This document shows, piece after piece, positions 1 through 5,752 of a stretch of 6,650 nucleotides of DNA. Position 1 is the stretch's first letter. Each line of letters begins with the position of its first letter. The DNA lies in NCBI GenBank assembly GCA_021812505.1, contig JAKANG010000085.1, positions 1 through 6,650 on the forward strand, read 5' to 3'. The position numbers were made by a program, and so were the translations under genes. The notes beneath the pieces are model-generated. The model was not told the origin of the DNA, did no database searches, and was given only the letters and a program-made list of their open reading frames with translations. This stretch comes from Pseudomonadota bacterium (lineage in GTDB: Bacteria; Pseudomonadota; Alphaproteobacteria; Rhizobiales; Beijerinckiaceae).

Positions 1-3
1 GGC

Positions 4-780
4 TCAGGAAAACAGGGCCGGAAGCGACGCTAGCGCGAAATTTTTTTGCAGGAAATCGCGTAGAGCGACCGCTGTCGCGACAGCGCCCGGCCCGTCGCCA
101 TGCACGCAGACGCTGTGGATGGGCGTGGGCAGGACCTTGCCGCGGCGCGTGACGAGCCCTTTCGCTTCGAGCATCGCGGCGACATGGGCGCGGCAGGCCG
201 CGCTGTCGTGAAGCATGGAGCCCGGCTCGGCGCGCGGCGTCAGCGCGCCGTCATCTTCATAGGTCCGGTCGGCGAAGATCTCGAATGCGACCTTCAACCC
301 CTCCATCGCGCCTGCCTCGGCGAGACGGGAATGGGCCGGCGCGAGCAGGATGAGCTTTGCGTCATAGGCTTTGATGGCGCGGGCGATCGCGCGGGCGATC
401 GCGCGGTCGGCGCAGGAATCATTGCTGAGCGCGCCATGCGGCTTGACGTGGCTGACCCGCGCGCCTTCCGCTCGGGCAAAGCCGTCGAGCGCGCCGATCT
501 GATAGAGGACGAAAGCCTCGATCTCCTCCGGCGCGCAGCGCATGGACCGGCGCCCGAAGCCTTGCAGATCCGGGTAGGACGGATGGGCGCCGATGCTGAC
601 GCCGGCGCCGAGCGCGGCGCGGACCGTGCGGCGCATGGTTGTTGGATCGCCGGCGTGGAAGCCGCAAGCGAGGCTCGCCGATTGCACCACGCGCAAAAGA
701 GCGTCGTCGTCGCCCATGCGCCAGGCGCCAAAGCTTTCGCCGAGATCGGCGTTGAGGTTGAGGGGGGTCGGTTCGGTCAT
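4..780 (-). CDS. pxpA: 5-oxoprolinase subunit PxpA (LamB/YcsF family)
   Basis: Cytoplasmic subunit of the three-part prokaryotic 5-oxoprolinase, which hydrolyses 5-oxo-L-proline to L-glutamate with ATP. The 258-residue product matches the usual LamB/YcsF length of about 245-255. Visible family motifs are NLNADLGESFG (8-18), SLACGFHAGDP (36-46), GAHPSYPD (64-71), VKPHGALSND (112-121), EIFADRTYEDDG (167-178) and VHGDGPGA (226-233). They hold the conserved Asp, His and Lys residues expected in this TIM-like barrel. The ATG at 780 was chosen because NLNADLGE normally lies within about ten residues of the N-terminus. The open frame continues to 939, but that extension overlaps pxpC and is Arg-rich noise. 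The gene is last in the operon, 19 bases after pxpC, with only a weak AGG-type ribosome binding site. Residues 127-136 come from a small 12-base tandem repeat. Older annotations call the family lactam utilisation protein LamB. Confidence 0.95.
   Translation of the reverse strand: MTEPTPLNLNADLGESFGAWRMGDDDALLRVVQSASLACGFHAGDPTTMRRTVRAALGAGVSIGAHPSYPDLQGFGRRSMRCAPEEIEAFVLYQIGALDGFARAEGARVSHVKPHGALSNDSCADRAIARAIARAIKAYDAKLILLAPAHSRLAEAGAMEGLKVAFEIFADRTYEDDGALTPRAEPGSMLHDSAACRAHVAAMLEAKGLVTRRGKVLPTPIHSVCVHGDGPGAVATAVALRDFLQKNFALASLPALFS
377..406. repeat. 12-base tandem repeat inside pxpA
   Basis: The unit GCGCGGGCGATC occurs twice perfectly (377-388 and 389-400), followed by a 6-base partial copy (401-406). 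Its length is a multiple of three, so pxpA stays in frame and gains the periodic peptide AIARAIARAI in a surface-helix position. It looks like a harmless slippage duplication. Confidence 0.6.
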
Positions 781-799
781 GACGGCGCGCCTGAGGATC

Positions 800-1807
800 T
801 CACTCGCCCGAAGTCGCGCCGCTGATGAGATTTTCGGTCCATAATCTCTTGTCGTCCCAACCGCCGATCGGCGCGAGGCGGGCGCGCCATCGCGCGAAAG
901 CCTCGCGGGCTTCGCGCCGCGCCGCCGTCGCTTCGTCATGCCCGACCGGCGCGAAGGTCAACACGTCGCCCGGCGCGACGTGGGCGAGCCGAGGCAGATC
1001 GGCCAAGATCACGCAGCCGATCTTGGCATAGCCGCCGGAGGTCTGACAATCGGCGCGCAACACGATCGGCTGGCCGTCGCCGGGGACCTGGATCGCGCCG
1101 GGCGTCGCGCCGTCGGTCAGGATATTGGCTCCGCTCGGTCCATGCCTCAGGCGCGGGCCGGAAAGGCGCAGGCCCATGCGGTCGCTGTCGGCGCAGGCGC
1201 GCCATGCGCTGGCTGTGAACAGGTCCAGCGCCTCGGGGAGAAAATGATCGGCCTGCGGGCCCGGAATGAATCGGATCGGGCCGCGACCGCGCGAAAACGG
1301 AGGGCCCGCCAGGTCATCGCCCGCCGCCGCGCCGCAGGCGAGCGCATCGTCGGCGCGCAAGGCGCGGCCTTCCAGCCCCCCAAATCCCGCGCGCAGAAAA
1401 GTCGAACGCGCGCCGAGAACCGGGGGCAGGTCGAGGCCGCCGGAAAAGCCGAGGTAGGCCGGGCCTTGGCCAAGCCGCAGGGTCAGCGTGTCGCCTTCGC
1501 TCAGTGCGACCCCCCTCCACGAAATAATCTCCTCGCGGCCGCCACCGGCGCGCCTCACGACGCCGGAAAGATCGCCGGCGAGCCCAAGGCGCGCCGCGCC
1601 CGCGTCGGCGCGAAGTTCCGGTGCGGCGAGCAGGATTTCCAATCCGGCGGCGCCGTCCGCCGCGCCAGCGAGAACATTGGCGGCGGCCAGCATTTCCGCG
1701 TCAAGCGCGCCGGAAGCCGGAACGCCGAGGGCGCGGAAGCCCTTGCGGCCCAAATCCTGGACCGTCACGCCCACGCCGGGCCGAAGAAGGGCGAGGCGCG
1801 CCGTCAT
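800..1807 (-). CDS. pxpC: 5-oxoprolinase subunit PxpC (biotin-dependent carboxyltransferase-like, KipA/YbgK family)
   Basis: Second catalytic subunit of the ATP-dependent 5-oxoprolinase, paired with PxpB. The 335-residue product is slightly longer than the E. coli protein. It opens with the family signature GVGVTVQDLGRKGFRALGVP (11-30) and SGALD (32-36). Further signatures are AYLGFSGGLDLPPVLGARST (117-136), RFIPGPQ (179-185), SDRMGLRLSGP (208-218) and the strongly conserved ILTDGATPGAIQVPGDGQP (229-247), then CQTSGGYAKIG (254-264). The ATG at 1807 overlaps the pxpB stop in an ATGA arrangement, which implies translational coupling. Members are often misannotated as allophanate hydrolase subunit 2 or urea carboxylase because they share the carboxyltransferase fold. 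The flanking pxpB and pxpA favour 5-oxoprolinase. The C-terminal tail after about residue 290 is Ala/Arg-rich and not recognisable. Confidence 0.94.
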   Translation of the reverse strand: MTARLALLRPGVGVTVQDLGRKGFRALGVPASGALDAEMLAAANVLAGAADGAAGLEILLAAPELRADAGAARLGLAGDLSGVVRRAGGGREEIISWRGVALSEGDTLTLRLGQGPAYLGFSGGLDLPPVLGARSTFLRAGFGGLEGRALRADDALACGAAAGDDLAGPPFSRGRGPIRFIPGPQADHFLPEALDLFTASAWRACADSDRMGLRLSGPRLRHGPSGANILTDGATPGAIQVPGDGQPIVLRADCQTSGGYAKIGCVILADLPRLAHVAPGDVLTFAPVGHDEATAARREAREAFARWRARLAPIGGWDDKRLWTENLISGATSGE

Positions 1808-2562
1808 CGGGGCGCCCGCAATTCGGCGGGGTCGAAGCCACCAGCGCGCCAGCGCGCGGCGAGGGCGTCATATTCGTTGCGCGCGATGGAGCGCCAGCGC
1901 ACGCGGTCCCCCGGCGCGAGCAGGGCGGGGCGTCTTTCGTTGTTCACGTCGAACAAAGGCGCGGGCGTTCGCCCGATCAGGCGCCAGCCGCCCGGGCTGC
2001 CATAGGGATAGGCGGCGCACATCCCGTCGGCGATGGCGACCGAGCCGGCGGGGACGCGCGTGCGCGGCGTCGCCAGCCGCGGCGCGGACAGCGAGTCCGG
2101 CAAGGCGCCGAGATAGGCGAAACCAGGCTGAAAGCCCAGCATGTAAACTTCCAGGGTCAACCGGCCGAGGCGTTCGAGATAAGCCGCGGGCGTCAGGCCG
2201 TTGAGCCGGGCGACCTCGGCGAGGTCGGGCGCGAAAGCGCCCTCGGCGCAAAACGGAATTTCGAACAATGCGCCGGGAAGGGCAAGTGACGCCGGCGCCC
2301 GGGCCAGCGCCAGCAGGCGCGGCGCGAGAGCGTCGAACGAAATCCGGTCGGGATCGAACCAGACGGCCACGGAGGCGAAGGCGGGCGCCCATTCCTCGAC
2401 GCCTTCGATCGGCGCGGCGGCGAGCGCGGCGCAGAAGGCCTGGACTTTTTGCCGGACCTCCGGCGCGATGCGGGCGCCGAACGCGACGCTCGCGGCGGCG
2501 TCGCCGAGCGCAAGAACGCGCGGCGTGGGCGGCTCGGCGGGATCGGCGTAAAGATAAGACAA
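1804..2562 (-). CDS. pxpB: 5-oxoprolinase subunit PxpB (KipI/YbgJ family)
   Basis: First gene of the operon and partner of PxpC in the ATP-dependent 5-oxoprolinase. The family also includes Bacillus KipI, an inhibitor of the sporulation kinase KinA. Counting from the proposed start (252 residues), the core begins with PRVLALGDAA (14-23), where homologues normally begin. It continues with GFQPGFAYLG (143-152), PRLATPRTRVPAGSVAIA (161-178), SPGGWRLIGRTP (189-200) and PGDRVRW (217-223), all in the family order. No in-frame ATG or GTG suits the N-terminus. I prefer TTG at 2560-2562 because GGGGAAGGA (minus strand, 2573-2581) lies 10 bases ahead. The alternative TTG at 2649 adds 29 residues but has no visible ribosome binding site. 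The segment before the SPGGW motif reads ADGMCAAYPYG, which looks divergent from the usual G-x-Q-T-G-x-YP. The end overlaps pxpC by 4 bases. Confidence 0.9.
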   Translation of the reverse strand: MSYLYADPAEPPTPRVLALGDAAASVAFGARIAPEVRQKVQAFCAALAAAPIEGVEEWAPAFASVAVWFDPDRISFDALAPRLLALARAPASLALPGALFEIPFCAEGAFAPDLAEVARLNGLTPAAYLERLGRLTLEVYMLGFQPGFAYLGALPDSLSAPRLATPRTRVPAGSVAIADGMCAAYPYGSPGGWRLIGRTPAPLFDVNNERRPALLAPGDRVRWRSIARNEYDALAARWRAGGFDPAELRAPR

Positions 2563-2572
2563 AATTCTTACA

Positions 2573-2581
2573 TCCTTCCCC
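2573..2581 (-). promoter_or_regulatory. ribosome binding site deciding the pxpB TTG start
   Basis: On the minus strand this reads GGGGAAGGA, a purine-rich Shine-Dalgarno match, 10 bases before the TTG at 2560-2562. It is the only good match upstream of the conserved pxpB core. The open frame extends through it to another TTG at 2649 that has no such site. Confidence 0.5.
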
Positions 2582-2732
2582 TTCTTTTTTGCCGCAACTT
2601 GTGGCGCACTGGCAAATGGACGCGCCGAAGCTAGAAGCCGGAGGCTCAACTCGGCAGGAGCACGATCTGGAAAATTCTAAACCCGGTTGTCGGTGAAGAT
2701 CATGCTCGAACGGGAAACCGCGTCTGTCCTCG

Positions 2733-2740
2733 AAGGGAGG
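2733..2740 (+). promoter_or_regulatory. strong ribosome binding site of the MxaD-like gene
   Basis: AAGGGAGG lies 5 bases before the ATG at 2746. It is a near-ideal Shine-Dalgarno sequence and fixes the start of the exported protein. Confidence 0.8.
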
Positions 2741-2745
2741 AAGCG

Positions 2746-3246
2746 ATGAAAAAGGTTGCGATAGCGTTTGCGGCTCTGGCGCTGGGCGGGCTATCCGCCC
2801 ATGCGGCGGAAAAGGTGAAGGTGATGGAAACGGTGAAGCTCGCGGCGCCGCCGGCCCAGGTATGGGACAAGATCGGCCATTTCGGCGAGCTGACCTGGCA
2901 TCCCGCGGTCAAGACCAGCGAGGCCTCGGACGGCGACAAGCTGGATTCCCAGCGCAGGCTCGATCTCGGCGGCCCGATCCTGTGGGAGGCTCTGACGGCT
3001 TATAACGCCGGCAAGCACAGCTATACGTATAAGATCCTCGACAACGGAACGAACCAGAAGGTTCTGCCTGTCTCGCATTACGTCTCGACCATCATGGTCA
3101 AGCCGGACGGGCAGGGCAGCGAGGTCGTCTGGTCCTCGACCTTCGCGCCGGCGCCGGGCGCGACCGCGGATGCGGCGAAAAAGGCGATCACCGGAGTCTA
3201 TCGCGGCGGCCTCGACGCCCTCGCCAAGGACTTCGCCAAGAACTGA
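2746..3246 (+). CDS. exported SRPBCC-family protein, MxaD-like
   Basis: A 166-residue protein with a clear Sec signal peptide: two Lys, a hydrophobic run at 4-17, and the signal peptidase site AHA at 18-20. The mature part is a single SRPBCC (START/polyketide-cyclase-like) domain. Signs are VKLAAPPAQVWDKIGHFGEL (30-49), the following WHPAV (51-55), the strand pattern GGPILWEAL, then YTYKILD and VLPVSHYVSTI (107-117), and a C-terminal helix ITGVYRGGLDAL (148-159). In methylotrophs the exported SRPBCC protein MxaD assists electron transfer from PQQ methanol dehydrogenase to cytochrome cL. The W-HPAV, KVLPV-x-Y-x-STI and TG-Y-x-GL patterns here resemble what I recall of MxaD. No mxaF or other mxa gene is in view, so it may be a paralogue or bind another small ligand. 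It leads a probable operon with the kinase and regulator that follow. The fold is confident; the MxaD role is inference. Confidence 0.85.
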   Translation: MKKVAIAFAALALGGLSAHAAEKVKVMETVKLAAPPAQVWDKIGHFGELTWHPAVKTSEASDGDKLDSQRRLDLGGPILWEALTAYNAGKHSYTYKILDNGTNQKVLPVSHYVSTIMVKPDGQGSEVVWSSTFAPAPGATADAAKKAITGVYRGGLDALAKDFAKN

Positions 3247-3253
3247 GCGGGAA

Positions 3254-4762
3254 TTGAAATCACCTTTCGCGAAATCGGCGACGCGTTCCTCGGGCGTTCA
3301 GGCGTTTCCTTCGCCCGGCTCCTGGGGAGCGACGGCCCGGCAGGCTCTGCTCTATGCCCTGCCGCTTGGCTTTGTCGCCCTGCTGGCCGCGCAATGGCTC
3401 GACGCCGATTATCTCGCGCTGCGCGAGAGTGCGCGCCATGACGCGCAATATGTCGCGGGAATCCTCGGCGCCGCCGCCTCGAAGGAGGTCGCCGATCTGG
3501 CGACCTACGCCCGGATCAATATCGGGCGCGCGGCGGAGGAGGGGCTTGATCCGCCGACCGCGCTGTGGCGGGTCATCTCCGGCTACGACCAGCAATTGCT
3601 GGTGCTGATGCGCAAGGGCGACCAGACCATCTTTCCGCCGGAAGATCCGCTCGCCATGCCGAAAATGTGGGAAGAGCGGCTGCGCACCCTGGTCGGCGTC
3701 GCGAGCCTCTTGCGCGAAGGCGATTTCGTCGACGGCTGGTTCCCCGACGCCTCCGGAGAATATTATTTCGAATGCCGCCGCAGCGGCGAAGCCGACGCCC
3801 GCGAGGAAAACTGCCTCGCGCTCAACAGCCGCTTCATTTTCCCCGATCTCGTGGCGGCGCTGGAAACGCGCAGCAAGGCCTATCCCGGCTGGGCGTTCCG
3901 TTTGCGAGACCCCTTCGATCGGGTGATCTGGAAAACAGGCGAAGCGCCCGAAGGCTTTGAATCTTTCCTTCAGTCGGGCGCCCTGAACGGCTGGGCGGTT
4001 GATGTCGCGGGCGCGCCCTCGCCGCGTCACAGCGCGCTTGGCCGGTTCGCGCTCGCCGCGCCGTTGGCGCTGGTCTGGCTGCTGCTCGTCTATCAGGCGC
4101 GCAAGGCGGAAAAGGAGCGGCTTGCGGAGGGCGCGGCGCGGGCGGCCCTGGCCACGCGGCTCTCGCACGATCTGCGCACGCCGCTCGCCAATCTGAAGCT
4201 CTACGCCGAGCTGATCGCCCGCAAGGCTGGCGGCGCTCCTGGCCTCGATCGCTATTGCTCCGTGCTCACGGAAGAGATCGACCGGCTCGACGCGCTCGCC
4301 GGGGAAACCATTTTTGGGGACGCCGGCGCACATGCGGCGCCGAGAATGTCGGCGGCTGATCCCTGTGATCTGGCGCGCCGGATTGTGGCCCGCTACGAGC
4401 GGCTGCTGTCGGCCTCATCATGCGCCTGCGAAGCGCGCTGCGGCGTGAGCGGACTGCTGCGCTTCGACTCCAGCGCCTTTGAGCGCATCCTCATCAATCT
4501 TCTCGACAACGCCCGCAAATACGCCCCGGGAAGAATTGACGTCGCCGTCGACTGGCGCGACGGTCTGCTCGCGCTCGAAGTGCGGGATTACGGCGCCGCC
4601 GCGACCCAAAGCGACGAGATCAAGCCCTCCCACGGCCTTGGCCTCTCCATCGTTCAGGAACTGGCGCGCGCCAATGGCGGCGGCTTTTCGCTGAGCGGCG
4701 CCGATCCAGGCCTGCGAGCGCGTGCGACGATTCGGGCTTTTCCCGACGGAGACGCCGGATGA
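3254..4762 (+). CDS. membrane sensor histidine kinase
   Basis: Orthodox two-pass sensor kinase, 502 residues from the proposed TTG start. Membrane helices lie at about 29-47 (LLYALPLGFVALLAA) and 264-280. Between them is a periplasmic sensor region of about 210 residues, which I do not recognise and which contains Cys174 and Cys187. The phosphoacceptor box LSHDLRTPLANL places the His at about 305. The N-box LINLLDNARKYAP lies at about 413-425. The G1 region is VRDYGAAA, with Asp445, and the G2 region is HGLGLSIV (about 461-468). G1 lacks the usual second Gly and only about 15 residues separate G1 from G2, so the ATP lid is shortened and no F-box is visible. An ATG at 3170 is in frame but would overlap the preceding gene by 77 bases without a ribosome binding site. 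The TTG lies 7 bases after that gene, though its own ribosome binding site is poor. It overlaps the regulator gene by 4 bases, so the two form a cognate pair. Confidence 0.9.
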   Translation: MKSPFAKSATRSSGVQAFPSPGSWGATARQALLYALPLGFVALLAAQWLDADYLALRESARHDAQYVAGILGAAASKEVADLATYARINIGRAAEEGLDPPTALWRVISGYDQQLLVLMRKGDQTIFPPEDPLAMPKMWEERLRTLVGVASLLREGDFVDGWFPDASGEYYFECRRSGEADAREENCLALNSRFIFPDLVAALETRSKAYPGWAFRLRDPFDRVIWKTGEAPEGFESFLQSGALNGWAVDVAGAPSPRHSALGRFALAAPLALVWLLLVYQARKAEKERLAEGAARAALATRLSHDLRTPLANLKLYAELIARKAGGAPGLDRYCSVLTEEIDRLDALAGETIFGDAGAHAAPRMSAADPCDLARRIVARYERLLSASSCACEARCGVSGLLRFDSSAFERILINLLDNARKYAPGRIDVAVDWRDGLLALEVRDYGAAATQSDEIKPSHGLGLSIVQELARANGGGFSLSGADPGLRARATIRAFPDGDAG

Positions 4763-5466
4763 AAATACTCATCGCGGAAGACGACCCCAATCTGCGCGCG
4801 GGGCTGGTCGATCTCCTGACGCTCGAGGGGATCGACTGCATCGTCGCGGAGGATGGCGAAGCCGCCTGGCGGGCCTTCGTCGAACAGACGCCGGATCTGT
4901 GCCTGTTCGATGTGATGATGCCGCAACTCGACGGCCTCGACCTGTGCCGGCGCATTCGCGCGCGCGATCTCCACACCCCGATCCTGCTGCTCTCGGCGCG
5001 CGGCGCCGAGATCGACCGGGTGATCGGGTTGGAGATCGGCGCCGACGATTATATCGCCAAGCCCTTCTCCGCCCGCGAATTGGTGGCGCGGATCAAGGCC
5101 GGCCTGCGCCGCGTCAAGGTCGCCGCGCCAGCGGCGGAAAATGCGGCCGCGAAGGAAGCGGGCAGGATGAACATGGGCGATCTGGAGATCGATCCCGAAG
5201 CCTTGCGCGCCCGGCGGGGCGGGCAAACCATCGATCTCGCCCCGCGCGAGCTGGCCATTCTGAAGCTGTTGCTGGCCCGGGAAGGCAAGGCGGTGTCGCG
5301 CGACGATCTGTTCGATATCGCCTGGGGCCGTGATTACATGCCCAACAGCCGCGCCCTGGATCAATATGTCTCCAGCCTGCGGCGCAAGATCGAGATCGAT
5401 CCGGCGCGGCCGCGCATCATCAAGACGGTGCATGGCGTCGGTTATCGCTACGACCATGAGACCTGA
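4759..5466 (+). CDS. OmpR/PhoB-type response regulator
   Basis: A 235-residue DNA-binding regulator in the cytoplasm. The receiver domain (1 to about 115) has the acidic trio E7-D8-D9, phosphoacceptor Asp51 in LFDVMMPQLDG, Ser79 in LLLSARG, Tyr98, and the conserved Lys101-Pro102 in DDYIAKPFS. All residues for phosphorylation and switching are present. An Ala/Glu/Lys-rich linker (about 118-137) leads to a winged helix at about 138-232. It is marked by LAPRELAILKLLL, VSRDDLFDIAWG, the recognition-helix region RALDQYVSSLRRKI and the terminal wing IIKTVHGVGYRY. The start ATG at 4759 overlaps the kinase stop (ATGA), with GGAGA 6 bases upstream. It is presumably phosphorylated by the upstream kinase. 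Targets are unknown. The nearest downstream gene, pqqA, and the operon's own promoter are natural candidates, by inference only. Confidence 0.95.
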   Translation: MKILIAEDDPNLRAGLVDLLTLEGIDCIVAEDGEAAWRAFVEQTPDLCLFDVMMPQLDGLDLCRRIRARDLHTPILLLSARGAEIDRVIGLEIGADDYIAKPFSARELVARIKAGLRRVKVAAPAAENAAAKEAGRMNMGDLEIDPEALRARRGGQTIDLAPRELAILKLLLAREGKAVSRDDLFDIAWGRDYMPNSRALDQYVSSLRRKIEIDPARPRIIKTVHGVGYRYDHET

Positions 5467-5534
5467 CAATAATCTTACAAATTTCTCGCCGGGTCCTGAC
5501 GCTTCCGCCTTTGGTCGCGGCTATCAATAAATCA

Positions 5535-5549
5535 TGCGTCGCTGACGCA
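5535..5549. repeat. short inverted repeat upstream of pqqA
   Basis: TGCGTC-GCT-GACGCA is a perfect 6-base inverted repeat with a 3-base centre, 36 bases before the pqqA start. It could be a protein-binding site or a small hairpin in the 5' leader. OmpR-type regulators more often use direct repeats, so its link to the adjacent regulator is only a guess. Sites of this size also arise by chance in GC-rich DNA. Confidence 0.35.
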
Positions 5550-5574
5550 AAGCACAAGAAGCGACATTTTTCAC

Positions 5575-5580
5575 GGGAGA
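5575..5580 (+). promoter_or_regulatory. ribosome binding site of pqqA
   Basis: GGGAGA lies 5 bases before the ATG at 5586. It is a good Shine-Dalgarno match that supports translation of this very short gene. Confidence 0.7.
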
Positions 5581-5585
5581 AAGCT

Positions 5586-5663
5586 ATGGCCTGGACCACT
5601 CCGGAAGTCTGCGAAGTCTGCTGCGGCATGGAAGTCACGTCCTATATGTCCGCTGAAATCTGA
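5586..5663 (+). CDS. pqqA: PqqA, coenzyme PQQ precursor peptide (orphan copy)
   Basis: A 25-residue peptide that supplies the backbone of pyrroloquinoline quinone. In the family, the radical SAM enzyme PqqE, with chaperone PqqD, joins the Glu and Tyr side chains of an E-x3-Y motif. Proteolysis, PqqB and PqqC then complete the cofactor. Visible hallmarks are the N-terminal MAW with Trp3, Pro6, GMEVTSY with Glu16 and Tyr20 in exact E-x3-Y spacing, and the ending MSAEI. From memory, the Methylobacterium extorquens peptide shares the GMEVTSY-x-SAEI stretch at identical positions and then runs four residues longer. Cys9, Cys12 and Cys13 give a C-x-x-C-C cluster; the Methylobacterium peptide has only the central Cys. 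The gene has a good ribosome binding site and a 9-base-pair hairpin just downstream. It lies 119 bases after the response regulator with no obvious terminator between. No pqqB, C, D or E is in the window, so maturation would need genes elsewhere. Confidence 0.92.
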   Translation: MAWTTPEVCEVCCGMEVTSYMSAEI

Positions 5664-5671
5664 GGAATTTT

Positions 5672-5701
5672 CCGGCGCGACGCTTCCTCCCATCGCGCCG
5701 G
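5672..5701 (+). terminator. hairpin directly downstream of pqqA
   Basis: CCGGCGCGA (5672-5680) and TCGCGCCGG (5693-5701) form a perfect 9-base-pair GC-rich stem with a 12-base loop, 8 bases after the pqqA stop. The following tract is pyrimidine-rich (GTCTTCCCTCT) rather than a clean U run. It could therefore be a weak terminator or a 3' stabiliser of a short abundant pqqA transcript. Confidence 0.6.
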
Positions 5702-5725
5702 GTCTTCCCTCTATCAAGATGCGCC

Positions 5726-5752
5726 GGTCGCCTCCGTCTTTGCGGAGCGGCC
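5726..5752 (+). terminator. second hairpin between pqqA and the Sel1 gene
   Basis: GGTCG-C-CTCCG (5726-5736) pairs with CGGAG-CGGCC (5743-5752) around a 6-base loop, giving ten pairs with one bulged C and one G-U pair. It is followed by TATTCTGGTTTC. Together with the first hairpin it may end the pqqA transcript. It could also be a leader structure of the next gene, whose start is 46 bases further on. Confidence 0.4.

Larger units (their letters stand above)
2563..2745. other. divergent intergenic region between pxpB and the MxaD-like gene
   Basis: This 183-base gap must hold the promoters for both the leftward pxp operon and the rightward MxaD-like/two-component unit. It is less GC-rich than its flanks, with T-rich and A-rich patches at about 2560-2590 and 2670-2682. 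I searched by eye for sigma-70 hexamers, for the AAGACA/TAGAAA-type hexamers described for methylotroph mxa promoters, and for GGAAC-type stress promoters. AAGACA occurs at 2556-2561 but has no partner at proper spacing. No promoter can be supported. Confidence 0.5.

Noticed and set aside
781..939. N-terminal extension of pxpA to an upstream ATG at 939
   Set aside because: It overlaps pxpC, is Arg-rich, and the family begins close to the NLNADLGE motif, which fits the ATG at 780.
938..2005. Long open frame on the plus strand across pxpC and the end of pxpB
   Set aside because: It is antisense to two well-recognised enzymes, Arg/Ala-rich with no domain, and typical of GC-rich shadow frames.
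2556..2561. AAGACA hexamer resembling the -35 element of methylotroph mxa promoters
   Set aside because: No TAGAAA-like partner lies 16-18 bases downstream, and the hexamer falls at the start of pxpB. The match is not usable evidence.
3170..3253. N-terminal extension of the histidine kinase to the ATG at 3170
   Set aside because: It would overlap the MxaD-like gene by 77 bases, lacks a ribosome binding site, and encodes a basic Ser/Arg/Pro stretch that mirrors the overlapping gene.
3260..4333. 357-codon open frame on the minus strand opposite the histidine kinase
   Set aside because: The kinase on the other strand has clear H, N and G2 motifs. The antisense product is low-complexity with no recognisable domain.
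4654..5469. 271-codon open frame on the minus strand opposite the response regulator
   Set aside because: It mirrors the codon pattern of a textbook OmpR-type regulator and has no domain signature of its own.
5496..5508. 13-base sequence CTGACGCTTCCGC repeated at 5872-5884
   Set aside because: One copy is within the Sel1 coding sequence near the signal peptide and the other is in an intergenic gap. Two isolated copies without a shared context are most likely coincidence.
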